Shown: piece by piece, positions 20,487 through 21,008 of the stretch
Layout: each line of letters starts with the position of its first letter
Position numbering within the stretch: the stretch's first letter is position 1
Origin: CAZVEE01 sp964625525
Lineage (GTDB): Bacteria; Pseudomonadota; Alphaproteobacteria; JAJFIK01
Assembly: GCA_964625525.1 (NCBI GenBank)
Contig: CAZVEE010000060.1
Span: forward strand, 1 to 21,008
Length of the DNA: 21,008 nt
Direction: 5' to 3'
Position numbers and translations under genes: made by a program
The notes under the pieces: model-generated
Database searches by the model: none
Told to the model about the DNA's origin: nothing
Seen by the model: the letters and a program-made list of their open reading frames with translations, nothing else

Positions 20487-21008
20487 ACAACGTCGTGAAA
20501 CCTGGAGAACCTGTCGGCACGGCCACTCTGACCTATGAGGGTCAGTCGCACGACTTGCCGATCATGCGCGGGACCGAAGGCCCCGACGTGATCGATATTC
20601 GCAAGCTCTACGGCGCCGCGGACGTCTTCACTTATGACCCCGGCTTCACCTCCACTGCCAGCTGCGAATCCACCATCACTTACATTGATGGCGATGCCGG
20701 TATTCTGCTTTATCGCGGATACCCGATCGATCAGTTGGCGGAACAGGGAAACTTCATCGAGACCTGCTATCTGCTGCTCTATGGCGTGCTGCCGAGCCCT
20801 TCGCAGATGAAGCAGTTCGAGACCGACATCGTCTACCACACCATGCTGCATGAGCAGCTGAAGAACTTCTTCTCCGGCTTCCGCCGGGATGCCCACCCCA
20901 TGGCCATCATGGTCGGTGTGGTCGGGGCCCTGTCGGCCTTCTATCACGACAGTACCGACATCAATGATCCCTACCAGCGCATGGTCGCGAGCTACCGCAT
21001 GATCGCGA
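20483..21008 (+). CDS. gltA: Citrate synthase, C-terminal part beyond the window
   Basis: Citrate synthase condenses acetyl-CoA and oxaloacetate at the entry of the TCA cycle. The first 175 residues are present. The N-terminal beta region is typical of the hexameric type II bacterial enzyme (TATLTYEGQSHDLPIMRGTEGPDVIDIRKLYG). TYDPGFTSTASCESTITYIDGDAGILLYRGYPIDQLAEQ, the strongest family signature, follows, then FRRDAHPMAIMVG. The catalytic His and Asp residues lie past the right edge. About 260 residues are missing compared with the usual 430. The start ATG has GAGG 11 bases upstream. It lies 299 bp after gltX with its own promoter and a structured leader. The gltX-gltA order is common in alphaproteobacteria. 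Confidence 0.96.
   Translation, partial: MNNVVKPGEPVGTATLTYEGQSHDLPIMRGTEGPDVIDIRKLYGAADVFTYDPGFTSTASCESTITYIDGDAGILLYRGYPIDQLAEQGNFIETCYLLLYGVLPSPSQMKQFETDIVYHTMLHEQLKNFFSGFRRDAHPMAIMVGVVGALSAFYHDSTDINDPYQRMVASYRMIA

Overview
The window is a GC-rich chromosomal segment of an alphaproteobacterium. The evidence is a housekeeping gene order typical of that class (tpiA/secG/pyrG, ppiD, trpE, trpGDC, moaC, moeA, lexA, comEC, gltX, gltA), SOS boxes of the alphaproteobacterial GAAC-N7-GAAC / GTTC-N7-GTTC type upstream of lexA, a RIME-like palindromic intergenic repeat, and a ComEC that shows no metallo-beta-lactamase motif. I cannot fix the family or genus from the sequence alone.

Positions 1-4736 are read leftward: pyrG (cut by the left edge), secG, a small four-helix membrane protein, an anchored Ig-like protein, a D-3-hydroxybutyrate dehydrogenase and tpiA. 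tpiA and the 3-hydroxybutyrate dehydrogenase are tightly coupled. A strong hairpin follows the dehydrogenase gene, and secG appears to have its own promoter.

Positions 4737-8395 read rightward: the periplasmic chaperone ppiD, then trpE behind a short leader with competing hairpins. The trp genes are split by a convergent divergent-polysaccharide-deacetylase gene (8396-9768, minus). That gene contains an 18-bp tandem repeat and a 100-N assembly gap. The rest of the pathway resumes as trpG-trpD-trpC, which runs on through moaC with 4-base stop/start overlaps. After a possible internal promoter come a four-helix membrane protein and moeA, again overlapping by 4 bases. Tryptophan synthesis and molybdenum cofactor synthesis are therefore physically linked. 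lexA follows with two SOS-type boxes.

Positions 15649-18620 read leftward: comEC and an epoxide-hydrolase-like alpha/beta hydrolase that overlaps it. A 105-bp palindromic repeat lies between lexA and comEC and supplies the comEC stop codon. gltX and the first 175 codons of gltA then read rightward to the right edge. gltA has a consensus -10 and a structured leader of about 185 nt.

Most of the window is ordinary core genome, and I found no defence system, prophage, insertion sequence, CRISPR array, tRNA or rRNA. The observations most worth checking are: the repeat-bounded gap (identical 55-bp flanks, with a length constraint given by reading frame), the repeat that ends comEC, the perfect inverted repeats at the trpG and gltA start regions, the trpE leader, the three genes inserted between tpiA and secG, and a substituted SDR tetrad position in the hydroxybutyrate dehydrogenase.
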